Source: Jeotgalibacillus salarius (GTDB taxonomy: Bacteria > Bacillota > Bacilli > Bacillales > Jeotgalibacillaceae). Taken from it: 64,000 nt of DNA. Numbering within the stretch: the stretch's first letter is position 1; every line of letters begins with the position of its first letter. The notes below the pieces were generated by a model. The model was not told where the DNA came from. It searched no databases and worked only from the letters and a program-made list of their open reading frames with translations. The stretch is taken from assembly GCF_004405125.1 (NCBI RefSeq), contig NZ_SORX01000004.1, positions 338,113-402,112 of the forward strand. The letters run 5' to 3'. Of the stretch, positions 28,372 to 37,480 are shown in pieces. The translations under genes were made by a program, and so were the position numbers.

Positions 28372-28431
28372 AGTATTTTTAGACAGGATATTTCAGGGGG
28401 AATCTTTTGTCACGAATCTGGCAAACATTTA

Positions 28432-28530
28432 CTTGAACTCACAAAAGTAGTGGTTAAACTCACAAACCCTATCACTGAACTCACGAATAGCAACCGTGAC
28501 CTCACAAATCTCCAGCTTGACCCCACAACC
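28432..28530. repeat. 21-bp-period tandem array B, word GAACTCACAAA
   Basis: Five copies start at 28435, 28456, 28477, 28498 and 28519, each exactly 21 bp apart. They drift from GAACTCACAAA through AAACTCACAAA and GAACTCACGAA to GACCTCACAAA and GACCCCACAAC. Located between the ldh promoter and the pulA terminator (both genes on the minus strand), so this array is not between convergent genes. Confidence 0.88.
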
Positions 28531-28543
28531 CTTCACATGAAAA

Positions 28544-28572
28544 CCCCCTGATCCCACAGCGGGAATCAGGGG
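28544..28572 (-). terminator. terminator of pulA
   Basis: CCCCTGAT and ATCAGGGG arms, followed on the minus strand by GTTTT. Confidence 0.75.
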
Positions 28573-28580
28573 CCTCGCAA

Positions 28581-31487
28581 TTATTTCATTTTACCGTTTT
28601 TCAACAGCACCATACTGCTTAATCCATCTACCTCTACAGTCTTACCTTTTTCTACATCAAGCACTTCAGTACCTGCTTCTTCACCGTTCACAAGTACTTT
28701 CCAAGGTCCTTTACCTGGTAGTGTGACTGAAATAGCGTCTTTGTTGGCGTTATGAACGACAAACAGGTGACGATTCTTTTTCTCCTGTAGCGTATAAGCG
28801 ATTGTATTGGCAGGGGAGTCAGCGAACGTTAGACGATCCTCAATCTCTTCTGCATTCGTTAATCTGAAAGCATCATAGTTCTGACGAAGATCAATTAAGC
28901 CTGCCATATATTGCACTTCATCGTTAAATGCAGCACGGCGTTCCCAGTCAAGCTGGTTCACGCTGTCGGGTGACTGATAGCTGTTATGGTCGCCACCTTT
29001 TGTGCGCATAAATTCCTGACCTGCATGTATAAATGAAATTCCCTGAGACGTCAGTACGATTGAGGAACCGAGCTTATGCATAGATTTCATTTCATCAATT
29101 GTTGCATCAGGGTTTGTTTTCTCAAGCTTATCCCACAGTGTCAGATTATCATGAGCTTCAACGTATTGTACGACCTGATCAGGGTCACGGTATGTCGCAA
29201 AGCTGTCGTCATAGGCAAGTCCGCCTGCTACACTTTGGCGCATGATCTCTTCCATACCCTGTTTACCATTGATAAAGCCCGGGTCAGTATCTTCCCACAC
29301 GCTTCCTTTTGCGCCATCACGCATTGTGTCATTAAAATGTGCAACGCGGTCCATGTCTTCAGCATTCTTCTGATTTGCTTTCAGTTCAGCATCAAGCGGG
29401 GTATTCAGATCCCATCCTTCTCCAAGCACAATGATTGAAGGGTCGATTTCATCAAGAGCCCCGCGGACTTCATTCATTGTGTCCGTGTCATGAATGCCCA
29501 TTAAGTCAAAGCGAAAGCCATCCATTTCATATTCTTCAGCCCAGTATGAAACGGAGTCCACGATAAATTTCTGCATCATTTTACGCTCAGAAGCTGTATC
29601 ATTTCCGACACCGGTACCGTTAGCAAGTGAACCATCCTCGTTGTAGCGGAAGTAATAGCCTGGTACAAGCTGATGGAAATTCGATTCATTCACAGCATAC
29701 ATATGGTTATAGACAACGTCCATAATCACACCAAGGTCCTCGTCATGCAGCGTCTGAATCATTTCCTTCAGTTCAGTCACTCTAACTTCAGGATCATATG
29801 GGTCAGTTGAGTATGAACCTTCCGGCGTATTATAGTTTTTCGGGTCATATCCCCAGTTGAACTGAGGCGTATCCAGGTTTGTTTCATCTACTGTACGGTA
29901 ATCATAGATTGGCAGGAACTGAACGTGTGAGACACCAAGGTTCAAAATGTGGTCCAGTCCGGTTGCATAGCCTCCAGGACCAGTCGTTCCTTTTTCAGTT
30001 ACACCAAGGTATTTCCCTTTGTTGTCAATCCCGCTCTCAGGCTGGATTGACAGATCTCTTACATGCAGTTCATAGATTGTTGCATCTTCAGGGTTTTCTC
30101 CTTTAGAAAACGTCTCCCAGTCTTCAGGGTTTGTACGGTCAAGGTTCAGAACAGCACCTTTATTTCCATTTACTGAAGTAGATCGTACATAAGGATCAAC
30201 CGCTTCACGCCACTCATCACCAATCTTTACTTTATACGTGTAAAGCTGGTTGTGAAGGTCGCCTTCTACTGACGCTGTCCACGTTCCTTTTTCACCAGCA
30301 TCCATGACAATTTCTTCACCTTCAGCGGCATCCCACGAGTCATAAAGAACAAGTCGTGCTTCGCTTGCAGTCGGTGCCCAGAGGCGGAAATCAGTTTGTT
30401 CCTCTGTATACGTGTTACCTAAATCATCACCATCATAAAAGTACATTTCATCGAATGATTCTGAACGGACTACTTTACCGATCTGAACAGTCGCATCACC
30501 GAAAAAGTCTGTTTCGATGGTATAAGTTTGTGTAAGATCAATCTCTTCAACCGTTTCGATTGTCACTTTGTTCGTCACAGGATCTGTGCCGTCAAAAGGA
30601 CGGATATCTGCAATTGTCAGTCCATTTAACGTAATGCCTGGATCCTCAGACGCCGTATCGATCGGCAGGTTCGTCGTTAACGTGATTTCATTTACTTCAT
30701 CAATCGTAGCGCTCACAATACGGGGCGTTGAATCGATATATTTCGAATCATAATAAATGCCATTATCGCTTTGTACAATCCAGACTTCAGCAGTACCGTC
30801 TTCATTGATTTTTGTAATGTAGCGGTCGCCAAACTCCTGATCAGCCCAGGCATTTTCACCTTCCGTTTTCTTGACGATAAAGCCGACTTTATTAAATAGC
30901 TCATCGCTTGAAACGGTAAAATTCGCAGTTAAGCCAAAATCATCTTCATCTGTAAACTGGACTTCCTGACCATCACTATTTTCAGGCCAGGCCCATAAGT
31001 TCCAGCCCTCATAGTTTCCGTCAAATCGGTAGTAATGCAGCGTTACATCTACTTCGTTGAATTCAGGGAATTCACGGTATTCACCGTCCGGCGGGGAAGT
31101 GTAGACTGTGTCATCACCCGATTTAATCCAGACTTCAGCAACACCTGCTTCAGTCTCAGCCCAGCGGTCACCACCGTCTTTTTCCCAAGTATCAGTTCTT
31201 ACAATAAAGCCGATTCGATTATGTGAACCTTCAAGATCAACGGTCGCGATCTTTCCAAAATCATCTTCACCTGTAAATTCGTGGACTGCACCATCTCCGC
31301 CTTCAGGCCAGACCCACAGATTCCAGTCCTGAGTGGAGTCAGGCGCTTCCTCATAATGAACAATCAGTGTTGAATATGTATTGCTTTCTGCCTGTGCAGT
31401 GTTTGGGGCAAACGGTTGCACAACTGGCAATAAAGATATGACTAATAAAAATGCTAACCATCCTGCAAGAAACTTTTTGCGATTCAC
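28581..31487 (-). CDS. pulA: secreted type I pullulanase with CBM41 modules
   Basis: A 968-aa GH13 debranching enzyme that cuts alpha-1,6 bonds of pullulan and amylopectin. Domains in order: signal peptide (about 1-33, ending TAQA), two CBM41/PUD starch-binding modules (about 40-135 and 147-250, each with a WNLW-WPE word), an Ig-like/linker region, a CBM48 domain (about 360-450), and the GH13 catalytic domain. FNWGYDP is the type I pullulanase signature. Catalytic residues are D661 (DGFRFD) and E690 (LGEGWD), with the third Asp in EAHDNLT. No LPXTG anchor, so it should be free extracellularly. A cre site overlaps its promoter. Confidence 0.94.
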   Translation of the reverse strand: MNRKKFLAGWLAFLLVISLLPVVQPFAPNTAQAESNTYSTLIVHYEEAPDSTQDWNLWVWPEGGDGAVHEFTGEDDFGKIATVDLEGSHNRIGFIVRTDTWEKDGGDRWAETEAGVAEVWIKSGDDTVYTSPPDGEYREFPEFNEVDVTLHYYRFDGNYEGWNLWAWPENSDGQEVQFTDEDDFGLTANFTVSSDELFNKVGFIVKKTEGENAWADQEFGDRYITKINEDGTAEVWIVQSDNGIYYDSKYIDSTPRIVSATIDEVNEITLTTNLPIDTASEDPGITLNGLTIADIRPFDGTDPVTNKVTIETVEEIDLTQTYTIETDFFGDATVQIGKVVRSESFDEMYFYDGDDLGNTYTEEQTDFRLWAPTASEARLVLYDSWDAAEGEEIVMDAGEKGTWTASVEGDLHNQLYTYKVKIGDEWREAVDPYVRSTSVNGNKGAVLNLDRTNPEDWETFSKGENPEDATIYELHVRDLSIQPESGIDNKGKYLGVTEKGTTGPGGYATGLDHILNLGVSHVQFLPIYDYRTVDETNLDTPQFNWGYDPKNYNTPEGSYSTDPYDPEVRVTELKEMIQTLHDEDLGVIMDVVYNHMYAVNESNFHQLVPGYYFRYNEDGSLANGTGVGNDTASERKMMQKFIVDSVSYWAEEYEMDGFRFDLMGIHDTDTMNEVRGALDEIDPSIIVLGEGWDLNTPLDAELKANQKNAEDMDRVAHFNDTMRDGAKGSVWEDTDPGFINGKQGMEEIMRQSVAGGLAYDDSFATYRDPDQVVQYVEAHDNLTLWDKLEKTNPDATIDEMKSMHKLGSSIVLTSQGISFIHAGQEFMRTKGGDHNSYQSPDSVNQLDWERRAAFNDEVQYMAGLIDLRQNYDAFRLTNAEEIEDRLTFADSPANTIAYTLQEKKNRHLFVVHNANKDAISVTLPGKGPWKVLVNGEEAGTEVLDVEKGKTVEVDGLSSMVLLKNGKMK

Positions 31488-31519
31488 TTACATTCCTCCT
31501 AATGTTTGGTATGGTTAGG

Positions 31520-31557
31520 ATTATAAGGTGATAATAGTCTGATTGAAAGCGTTTGCA
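31520..31557 (-). promoter_or_regulatory. pulA promoter with cre site
   Basis: A TATAAT box on the minus strand lies at 31520-31525. TGAAAGCGTTTGCA at 31544-31557 matches the cre consensus at all 14 positions and sits over the -35 region, predicting CcpA repression on glucose. Confidence 0.75.
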
Positions 31558-31657
31558 CAAAAGTTGCACAAAACGAATCCATTGCACTAGTGACAAAATT
31601 GTGACTATTTGTTCTAAATTGACTGAAAACGGGAACATTTACATAGGGGGAAATTGC

Positions 31658-31861
31658 ATGAAGTGGATTGGTTATTTTATTGTCGGGTTAATTATTGCTA
31701 CTGGACTGGTTATGAGTGTCGGACCTTATGTAGGCGGCGTCATTGCATTTGCATTTTTATATGCAAACCAAATGATAAAGCCACAGGAGAACAAGAAGCA
31801 AAGGGACCGTGTGGCTGAAGCGTACCAGAAATACTTAGATGAAAAAGAAACCGGATCTTAA
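31658..31861 (+). CDS. small membrane protein of unknown function
   Basis: A 67-aa protein with two hydrophobic segments (about residues 3-22 and 24-40) and a charged tail of about 25 residues. ATG 31658 follows AGGGGG with 7-nt spacing; longer in-frame starts upstream lack a site. Divergent from pulA, whose cre site lies between them. No family recognised. Confidence 0.7.
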   Translation: MKWIGYFIVGLIIATGLVMSVGPYVGGVIAFAFLYANQMIKPQENKKQRDRVAEAYQKYLDEKETGS

Positions 31862-31912
31862 AGGTGATCAGATTATTTGATCATTGATATTTAGTTCGCA
31901 CTCATTAAACAT

Positions 31913-32100
31913 GGTGAAGGAAAATACGTAGAAATGAAGGAATCTTATTTCGTCATAATAGAATTCAAACATTTGCTGAAGGAAATAATACCTGTCAAAA
32001 ACAAAGTATGGAATAAATTTAGTCATTGAAGGAATCATTTCCAAAAATGAAGGATAAATTTTAAGCCGGAAGGAAATGTTGCCTCCAATGAAGGAAATCC
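31913..32100. repeat. 21-bp-period tandem array C, word TGAAGGAA(A/T)
   Basis: Clear copies start at 31915, 31935, 31977, 32027, 32048, 32068 and 32089; weaker ones are at 31956 and 32006. Spacing is 20-21 bp within each of two runs, with one 8-bp register shift between 31977 and 32006. Located between convergent genes: the small membrane protein and the LysR regulator. Confidence 0.82.
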
Positions 32101-32135
32101 AGTACATGAGGTCATTCGAACCGGGTCAACAAAAC

Positions 32136-33020
32136 CTACCACCCTTCATGAAGCCCCTGCACCGTTTTGATAAACTCCTTCGTCGCATAAGGCATATAGC
32201 GATTTTTAGCTGAAATCATGCCAAGCACCCATGGAAAAGGTTTAGATAAATTCACCATCCTGACATCAGGAACCGCTACACGTTTGCCGATCTGCTCAGG
32301 CATAAGGGTAACCCCGAGGTTCTTTGAGACCATTCCCACAATGAAATCCCACTGTGAACTTTCATATGCAATTTGCGGCGTAAAACCTTCTTCAATACAC
32401 ACTTCAATCGTACGGCTGTTTAACGTAAACTCCCTGCTTAACAGTAAAAACGGGTCCTGTTTCAACTCAATCAGATCAATCATATCCCTGTTTGCCAATG
32501 GATGTGACTTATGTACAAGCAGTTTGATTTCCTGGTGGACAAATTCAATGACGTTGAATTTATTTTCATCTACCGGAAGCAGCACAAAGCCAAGATCCAC
32601 TTCGCCTTCAAGCACTTTTTCTTCAACCCGCTGCGCACCAACCTCAGTCAGTGAAATCGTTACATCAGGAAATTGCTCCTGGAATGCTGCAATGATACGT
32701 GGGAAAAATAATGTGCTGATCACAGGCGGGAGGCCAATTGTAATCCGTCCTTTTTTGACGTTCATCGTGTCATAAAGAGAAATCGATAAGTCCTCAATAC
32801 TATTCACTACTTTCTGTGCCTGCATTAAGACGATTTCTCCGGCATCAGTTAATGAAATTCTCTTTGCTGAGCGATCAATCAATGTAACCTCTAATTCTTC
32901 CTCCAGATTTTTCACCATCTTACTCAGTGTTGGCTGGGTGACATGAAGTGTCTGAGCAGCTTTTGTATAGCTTCTTTGCCTTGCCACTTCGATAAAATAT
33001 TGTAGCTGTCGAATATCCAT
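32136..33020 (-). CDS. LysR-family transcriptional regulator
   Basis: A 294-aa LysR-type regulator. The N-terminal winged helix (about 1-60, with AAQTLHVTQPTLSKMVKNLE) is followed by a periplasmic-binding-like effector domain (about 90-290). Divergent from the scoA-bdhA operon, with a palindromic LysR box (ATAAC-N11-GTTAT) in the shared region, so it is the likely activator of that operon. The effector could be acetoacetate, hydroxybutyrate or a related acid; this is inference. Confidence 0.88.
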   Translation of the reverse strand: MDIRQLQYFIEVARQRSYTKAAQTLHVTQPTLSKMVKNLEEELEVTLIDRSAKRISLTDAGEIVLMQAQKVVNSIEDLSISLYDTMNVKKGRITIGLPPVISTLFFPRIIAAFQEQFPDVTISLTEVGAQRVEEKVLEGEVDLGFVLLPVDENKFNVIEFVHQEIKLLVHKSHPLANRDMIDLIELKQDPFLLLSREFTLNSRTIEVCIEEGFTPQIAYESSQWDFIVGMVSKNLGVTLMPEQIGKRVAVPDVRMVNLSKPFPWVLGMISAKNRYMPYATKEFIKTVQGLHEGW

Positions 33021-33032
33021 TTTTAATCTCCT

Positions 33033-33053
33033 ATAACTTTTATCTATGGTTAT
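33033..33053. promoter_or_regulatory. LysR box in the sco divergent region
   Basis: ATAAC (33033-33037) and GTTAT (33049-33053), inverted arms 11 bp apart. It fits the T-N11-A rule and lies 13 bp upstream of the LysR start codon. Confidence 0.55.
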
Positions 33054-33159
33054 TATAATTATTATTCATTTTACCTATTAAAGAGATCAAGGTAAACTGA
33101 AAAACGTAAAACAGTCATAATTTTGCCACAATTTATGTGGCTTTATTTTTCGGAATAAA

Positions 33160-33173
33160 AGTAAGCGTTTACA
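33160..33173. promoter_or_regulatory. cre site upstream of scoA
   Basis: AGTAAGCGTTTACA matches the cre consensus at 13 of 14 positions and ends just before the scoA ribosome site, a roadblock or repressor position. Confidence 0.6.
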
Positions 33174-33186
33174 AAAAGGAGTGGGA

Positions 33187-33876
33187 GTGTTGAAGGCAAT
33201 CTATCAAAATTTTGAGGAAGCAGTGAAAGGTGTTCAGGATGGTGCTGTCATAATGGTTGGCGGTTTCGGTCTTGTCGGGATTCCTGAAAATTTAATACTG
33301 GCACTTGAACAATCAGGTGTGAAAGATTTGACAGTCATTTCAAATAATTGTGGTGTAGATGACTGGGGACTCGGGAGATTATTAAAAAATAAGCAAATTA
33401 AAAAGATGGTTGGTTCTTATGTCGGTGAGAATAAAGAGTTTGAAAGACAGGTATTGGCTGGAGAGCTGGAAGTTGAACTCACACCGCAGGGTACACTGGC
33501 TGAAAAAATCCGTGCAGGTGGAGCGGGAATTCCCGCATTCTTTACACCGGCTGGCGTCGGGACACCGATTGCTGAAGGGAAGGAAGTTCGCACATTTAAC
33601 GGAAAAGAGTATGTGCTTGAAGAGGCGCTGACGGCTGATTTCAGCTTTATCAGAGCGCTGAAAGGTGATCGGGCAGGGAACCTCATTTACAACAAAACGG
33701 CTCGTAATTTCAACCCGATGATTGCTGCAGCCGGTCGTATCACGGTGGCTGAAGTGGAAGAGGTTGTGGAGATTGGTGACATTGACCCGGACACAGTTCA
33801 TACACCAGGTATTTATGTGCAGGGAGTCATTCAGGGCAAACAGGAAAAGCGCATTGAACGAGTAACGACGAGATAA
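33187..33876 (+). CDS. scoA: succinyl-CoA:3-ketoacid CoA transferase subunit A
   Basis: A 229-aa alpha subunit of the CoA transferase that moves CoA from succinyl-CoA to acetoacetate. Family words are [14 protein letters not shown] (about 22-35), [12 protein letters not shown] and [19 protein letters not shown] 33187 is preferred on spacing from AAAGGAG; GTG 33181 and TTG 33190 are alternatives. First gene of an operon scoA-scoB-permease-bdhA that matches the B. subtilis scoA-scoB-yxjF-yxjC gene set. Confidence 0.95.
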   Translation: MLKAIYQNFEEAVKGVQDGAVIMVGGFGLVGIPENLILALEQSGVKDLTVISNNCGVDDWGLGRLLKNKQIKKMVGSYVGENKEFERQVLAGELEVELTPQGTLAEKIRAGGAGIPAFFTPAGVGTPIAEGKEVRTFNGKEYVLEEALTADFSFIRALKGDRAGNLIYNKTARNFNPMIAAAGRITVAEVEEVVEIGDIDPDTVHTPGIYVQGVIQGKQEKRIERVTTR

Positions 33877-33888
33877 GGAGGGATCTAC

Positions 33889-34563
33889 ATGGCAGTTGAA
33901 CTTGATAAAAAAGCAGTACGTGAAAAGATTGCGAAGCGTGCAGAAAAAGAAATTCAGGATGGGTCTTACGTCAATCTTGGAATCGGCATGCCGACGCTGA
34001 TTGCCAATCACATTTCTGATAACAAGGAGGTTGTGCTGCAGTCGGAAAATGGACTGCTTGGTATAGGGGAATATCCGACAGAAGCAGAGCTAGATCCTGA
34101 CCTAATCAATGCCGGTAAAGAGACGGTAACCGCGATCAAAGGGTCATCTTATTTTGACAGTGCAGAATCATTTGCCATGATTCGAGGAGGTCACATTGAT
34201 ATTGCGATATTAGGCGGTATGGAAGTGGCTGAAAATGGTGACCTTGCCAACTGGATGATTCCGGGCAAAATGATCAAAGGGATGGGCGGCGCAATGGACC
34301 TTGTGCATGGTGCGAAAAAGACCGTTGTCATCATGGAACATGTCAATAAAGCCGGAGAATCAAAAGTTCTGACGGAATGTACATTGCCATTGACCGGAAA
34401 AGGGGTAGTCAACCGGCTGATCACAGACCGTGCTGTCATTGATGTGACTGAAACTGGACTCGTGCTGATAGAAACAGCTGAAGGATGGAGTGCCGAAGAA
34501 GTGAAAGCCTGCACAGAGGCGACGCTGACTATTCATGAATCTTTTAAGGAAGAGGCTTTTTAA
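33889..34563 (+). CDS. scoB: succinyl-CoA:3-ketoacid CoA transferase subunit B
   Basis: A 224-aa beta subunit. The catalytic glutamate lies in the [13 protein letters not shown] segment (about 44-56), where it forms the CoA thioester. It starts 12 nt after scoA with AAGGAGGG upstream. The two subunits form the working heteromer. Confidence 0.95.
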   Translation: MAVELDKKAVREKIAKRAEKEIQDGSYVNLGIGMPTLIANHISDNKEVVLQSENGLLGIGEYPTEAELDPDLINAGKETVTAIKGSSYFDSAESFAMIRGGHIDIAILGGMEVAENGDLANWMIPGKMIKGMGGAMDLVHGAKKTVVIMEHVNKAGESKVLTECTLPLTGKGVVNRLITDRAVIDVTETGLVLIETAEGWSAEEVKACTEATLTIHESFKEEAF

Positions 34564-34600
34564 AGAGGATGATGTTTTCACATGAAAAGGGGGATGGAAA

Positions 34601-35920
34601 ATGTTAAGCATGATTGGATTGATTGTCGGTCTTACGCTACTGATTGTGTTCACAATGAGGGGGATGAACCTGCTTGTGGCAGCACCACTATGTGCATTGT
34701 TCGTTGCTGTGATGAGCGGTCTGCCATTGTTTCCGCAAATGGTTGCTGAAGGAGAAATTAACTTTTTAACTAGCTATATGGGCGGTTTCACGGGCTTCAT
34801 TATGTCGTGGTTCCCAATGTTCCTGCTTGGCGCGATCTTTGGGAAAGTAATGGAAGACAGCGGGGCTGCTGACAGTGTGTCGAAATGGATTGTCAGCAAG
34901 CTTGGTTTGAAATATGCAGTACTCGCGATTGTCGCCGCCTGTGCGGTACTTACATACGGAGGCGTAAGTTTATTTGTAGTAGCATTCTCTGTGTATCCGA
35001 TGGCATTGAGCTTATTCAAAGAAGCGGATCTGCCAAGACGTTTTATTCCGGCGGCTCTCGCATTCGGTTCAGTTACATTTACAATGACGTCTGCAGGTTC
35101 ACCTGAAATTCAGAACTGGATTCCAATGGATTATATGGATACCTCTCAGTATGCAGGCTGGGAAGTGAGTATTCTTGTTGCGGTATTCATGATGATTTTT
35201 GGTTACTGGTGGTTGAAGAAGATGATTAACAAAGCAGTTGGAAAAGGTGAGCGGTTTGAGGCTCGCGAAAACGATCCGACTGTTGAAGATCGTGCATTAC
35301 CGAATCCGGTGATGGGCTTAATCCCACTTCTTGTCGTGCTGGCAATCAGTTTTATTTTCCATCATGATTTGGGAACATCAGCGCTGATTATCGCGCTGCT
35401 AGGCGGTATTATCTCGACGTATTTACTGAACAGAAAATTCTTCACAAATGTCAGTCATGCTTTATCTGAAGGAACAGTTGGCGCATTAATCGCGATTGGT
35501 AATACAGCTGCAGTTGTAGGCTTTGGCGGAGTGGCAAAAGCGGTTCCGGCATTTACAACGGCTGTAGATGCGATGGCGAGTATCCCGGGGAGTCCGCTTA
35601 TTGGCGGTGCTGTCGCGGTCAGCGTCATTGCAGGTATGACAGGTTCTGCTTCAGGTGGTCAGACGATCGCGCTGCCGCTGCTTGCACCTGGATACATTGA
35701 TGCAGGTGTGAACCAGGAAGCATTGCACCGTACAGTAGCCATTTCTTCAGGTGCGCTCGATTCATTGCCACATAACGGGTATGTGGTTACAACGATCCGT
35801 GGTATTTGTGGTGAAACGCATAAGGATGCATACGGTCCGGTAGCGGCTGTATCAGTGATTGTACCGCTGATTGGACTTGCAATTGCGATTGCATTGTTCT
35901 CATTCGGTTTAGGAATTTAA
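34601..35920 (+). CDS. GntP-family permease, probable hydroxybutyrate/acetoacetate uptake
   Basis: A 439-aa polytopic membrane protein of the GntP family, close in context to B. subtilis YxjC. It has about twelve hydrophobic segments and the family words SAGSPEIQNWIP and GNTAAVVGFGG. It is encoded between the CoA transferase and hydroxybutyrate dehydrogenase genes, so uptake of 3-hydroxybutyrate or acetoacetate is the best inference; classical gluconate use is less likely here. A GGGGG site precedes the ATG. Confidence 0.88.
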   Translation: MLSMIGLIVGLTLLIVFTMRGMNLLVAAPLCALFVAVMSGLPLFPQMVAEGEINFLTSYMGGFTGFIMSWFPMFLLGAIFGKVMEDSGAADSVSKWIVSKLGLKYAVLAIVAACAVLTYGGVSLFVVAFSVYPMALSLFKEADLPRRFIPAALAFGSVTFTMTSAGSPEIQNWIPMDYMDTSQYAGWEVSILVAVFMMIFGYWWLKKMINKAVGKGERFEARENDPTVEDRALPNPVMGLIPLLVVLAISFIFHHDLGTSALIIALLGGIISTYLLNRKFFTNVSHALSEGTVGALIAIGNTAAVVGFGGVAKAVPAFTTAVDAMASIPGSPLIGGAVAVSVIAGMTGSASGGQTIALPLLAPGYIDAGVNQEALHRTVAISSGALDSLPHNGYVVTTIRGICGETHKDAYGPVAAVSVIVPLIGLAIAIALFSFGLGI

Positions 35921-35938
35921 TGGCTGGAGGTAATTGTG

Positions 35939-36715
35939 ATGGTCAAAGATAAAGTTGTTTATATTACCGGCGCGGCAAGCGGCATTGGTTATGAAATTGC
36001 AGTCGCTTTTGCGAAAGCCGGCGCTAAAATTGTATTAACAGATATGAATAGAGAAGCTGTTTTAAAAGCAGCAGAAGATTTACAGGACCAGGGGTTTGAA
36101 AGCCTTGGTCTCGTATGCGACGTCACACAAGAGAAGCAGCTGACAAATACGATCAATCAGACAGTTGATCACTTTGGCAGACTGGATGTCTTAATTAATA
36201 ATGCCGGCATGCAGCATGTTTCAGCGATTGAAGACTTTCCAACTGAAAAGTTTGAGCTGCTGACGAAAATCATGCTCACAGCACCATTTGTTGCAACGAA
36301 GCATGTCTTCCCGATCATGAAGAAGCAGGGTGGAGGACGCATCATTAATATGTCTTCTATCAATGGACTGGTCGGTTTTGCCGGCAAAGCAGCGTATAAT
36401 AGTGCAAAACACGGTGTGATTGGACTGACGAAAGTCGCGGCCCTGGAAGGTGCGGAGTATGGCATTACAGTAAATGCGATGTGCCCGGGATACGTTGATA
36501 CACCACTTGTGCGTAACCAGCTTGAAGACCTGGCAAAAAACCGAGGTGTTTCTCTGGAAAAAGTCATTGAAGAAGTGATCTACCCGCTTGTCCCGCAAAA
36601 ACGCCTGCTGGATGTCCAGGAGATCTCAGATTATACAATGTTCCTTGCCAGTGACCAGGCAAAAGGCATTACGGGTCAGGCCGTGGCACTGGATGGAGGA
36701 TATACTGCTCAATAA
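35939..36715 (+). CDS. bdhA: D-3-hydroxybutyrate dehydrogenase
   Basis: A 258-aa classical SDR that oxidises 3-hydroxybutyrate to acetoacetate. TGAASGIG cofactor motif (about 9-16), NNAG, catalytic Ser in NMSSING, and YNSAKHG with Tyr and Lys. The CPGYVDTPLV word is common in bacterial BDH. ATG 35939 is chosen (GGAGG 8 nt upstream); GTG 35936 is in frame. Last gene of the operon; product acetoacetate feeds ScoAB. Confidence 0.92.
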   Translation: MVKDKVVYITGAASGIGYEIAVAFAKAGAKIVLTDMNREAVLKAAEDLQDQGFESLGLVCDVTQEKQLTNTINQTVDHFGRLDVLINNAGMQHVSAIEDFPTEKFELLTKIMLTAPFVATKHVFPIMKKQGGGRIINMSSINGLVGFAGKAAYNSAKHGVIGLTKVAALEGAEYGITVNAMCPGYVDTPLVRNQLEDLAKNRGVSLEKVIEEVIYPLVPQKRLLDVQEISDYTMFLASDQAKGITGQAVALDGGYTAQ

Positions 36716-36785
36716 TAAAAAGAGGAGGACATCAAGATCGCGTCTGCGCTGGACTAAAGCAATTAAGAAGATAGGTAAAAAGTAA

Positions 36786-36884
36786 CTTAACTTTTAAATG
36801 GTTTGCTCAACTTGCAAATGCAGTGGCTGAACTCACAAAGTCGCCCACTGGACTCACGAAAAGTCCCCATGAACTTACAAGCAG
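36786..36884. repeat. 21-bp-period tandem array B2, word GAACTCACAAA
   Basis: Copies at 36808 (CAACTTGCAAA), 36829 (GAACTCACAAA), 36850 (GGACTCACGAA) and 36871 (GAACTTACAAG), each 21 bp apart, plus a weaker one at 36788. The word is the same as in array B, 8.4 kb away, on the same strand. Located between convergent genes. Confidence 0.87.
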
Positions 36885-36898
36885 CTCTAAACAAAATA

Positions 36899-37080
36899 GC
36901 TATGTTAAAGTCCAATATTGTTTTAGCACAGCTGGTGGTTGCAGCGGAAGGGGGACGACTCCAGCAGGATTAGCGTGACAGGTGAGACCCCGCAAGCGCC
37001 CCGTGCTGAGGAGGCTCACCTCACGCCCTGCGGAAAGCGTTCCCCCTGCAGCGGAAATCAACAGCCAGCTTTAACATAGC
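36899..37080. repeat. dispersed long imperfect palindrome, copy 3 (largest)
   Basis: Perfect 12-bp ends GCTATGTTAAAG (36899-36910) and CTTTAACATAGC (37069-37080), with a core from 36930 holding ACGACTCCAGCAGG, GACAGGTGAGACCCC, GAGGAGGCTCACC and GGAAAGCGTTCCCCCTG. The 182-bp span is the longest copy because its outer arms are preserved. Confidence 0.85.
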
Positions 37081-37090
37081 CAAAAAAATA

Positions 37091-37140
37091 AAAAGCCCTT
37101 AATGCGCTCCACAACCTGGTGAAGAGCATTAAGGGCTTTT
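37091..37140. terminator. bidirectional terminator between bdhA and the 63-aa gene
   Basis: AAAAGCCCTTAATGC pairs perfectly with GCATTAAGGGCTTTT. Confidence 0.85.
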
Positions 37141-37147
37141 CTGATTT

Positions 37148-37339
37148 CTAGATATAAGCATAAAACCTCACTAAATCTGCAATTCCCTGTTCATTATCTG
37201 AAACAGGTGACTGAAAAAGCCCGATGACTAAATCCATAAATTCTCCCCGAAACAGAAACGCAAAGATTAATATCATACTAATGAAAATAGCAGTAAGAAA
37301 AAATATGTAGACAGACCATTTTCCGGCAAGCTGAATCAT
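37148..37339 (-). CDS. small single-span membrane protein
   Basis: A 63-aa protein with one or two hydrophobic segments (about residues 8-35). ATG 37339 has AGGAGGG 6-7 nt upstream, one of the best ribosome sites here, which is the main reason to accept it. An in-frame TTG at 37342 is an alternative. No family recognised. Confidence 0.65.
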   Translation of the reverse strand: MIQLAGKWSVYIFFLTAIFISMILIFAFLFRGEFMDLVIGLFQSPVSDNEQGIADLVRFYAYI

Positions 37340-37480
37340 CAATCTCCCTCCTGAAATCCATTTATATGTAATAGACGTTAAAAAAGGGAAAAAGTTTCAT
37401 ATTTTCTGAATAAAGTTTTTATTTATTTTTTTGGGTTAATCTAATAGGATGATAGTAGATGAACGGAATGAGGGAAGGTT

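Larger units (their letters stand above)
36716..37147. other. 432-bp convergent intergenic region rich in repeats
   Basis: Contains no supported gene. It carries, in order, a 21-bp-period array (36786-36884), a long palindromic repeat with perfect 12-bp ends (36899-37080), and a bidirectional terminator (37091-37140). Confidence 0.75.

Noticed and set aside
31553..31657. Longer start for the small membrane protein gene
   Set aside because: The extension overlaps the pulA cre site and adds Cys-rich non-hydrophobic sequence; ATG 31658 has an AGGGGG site.
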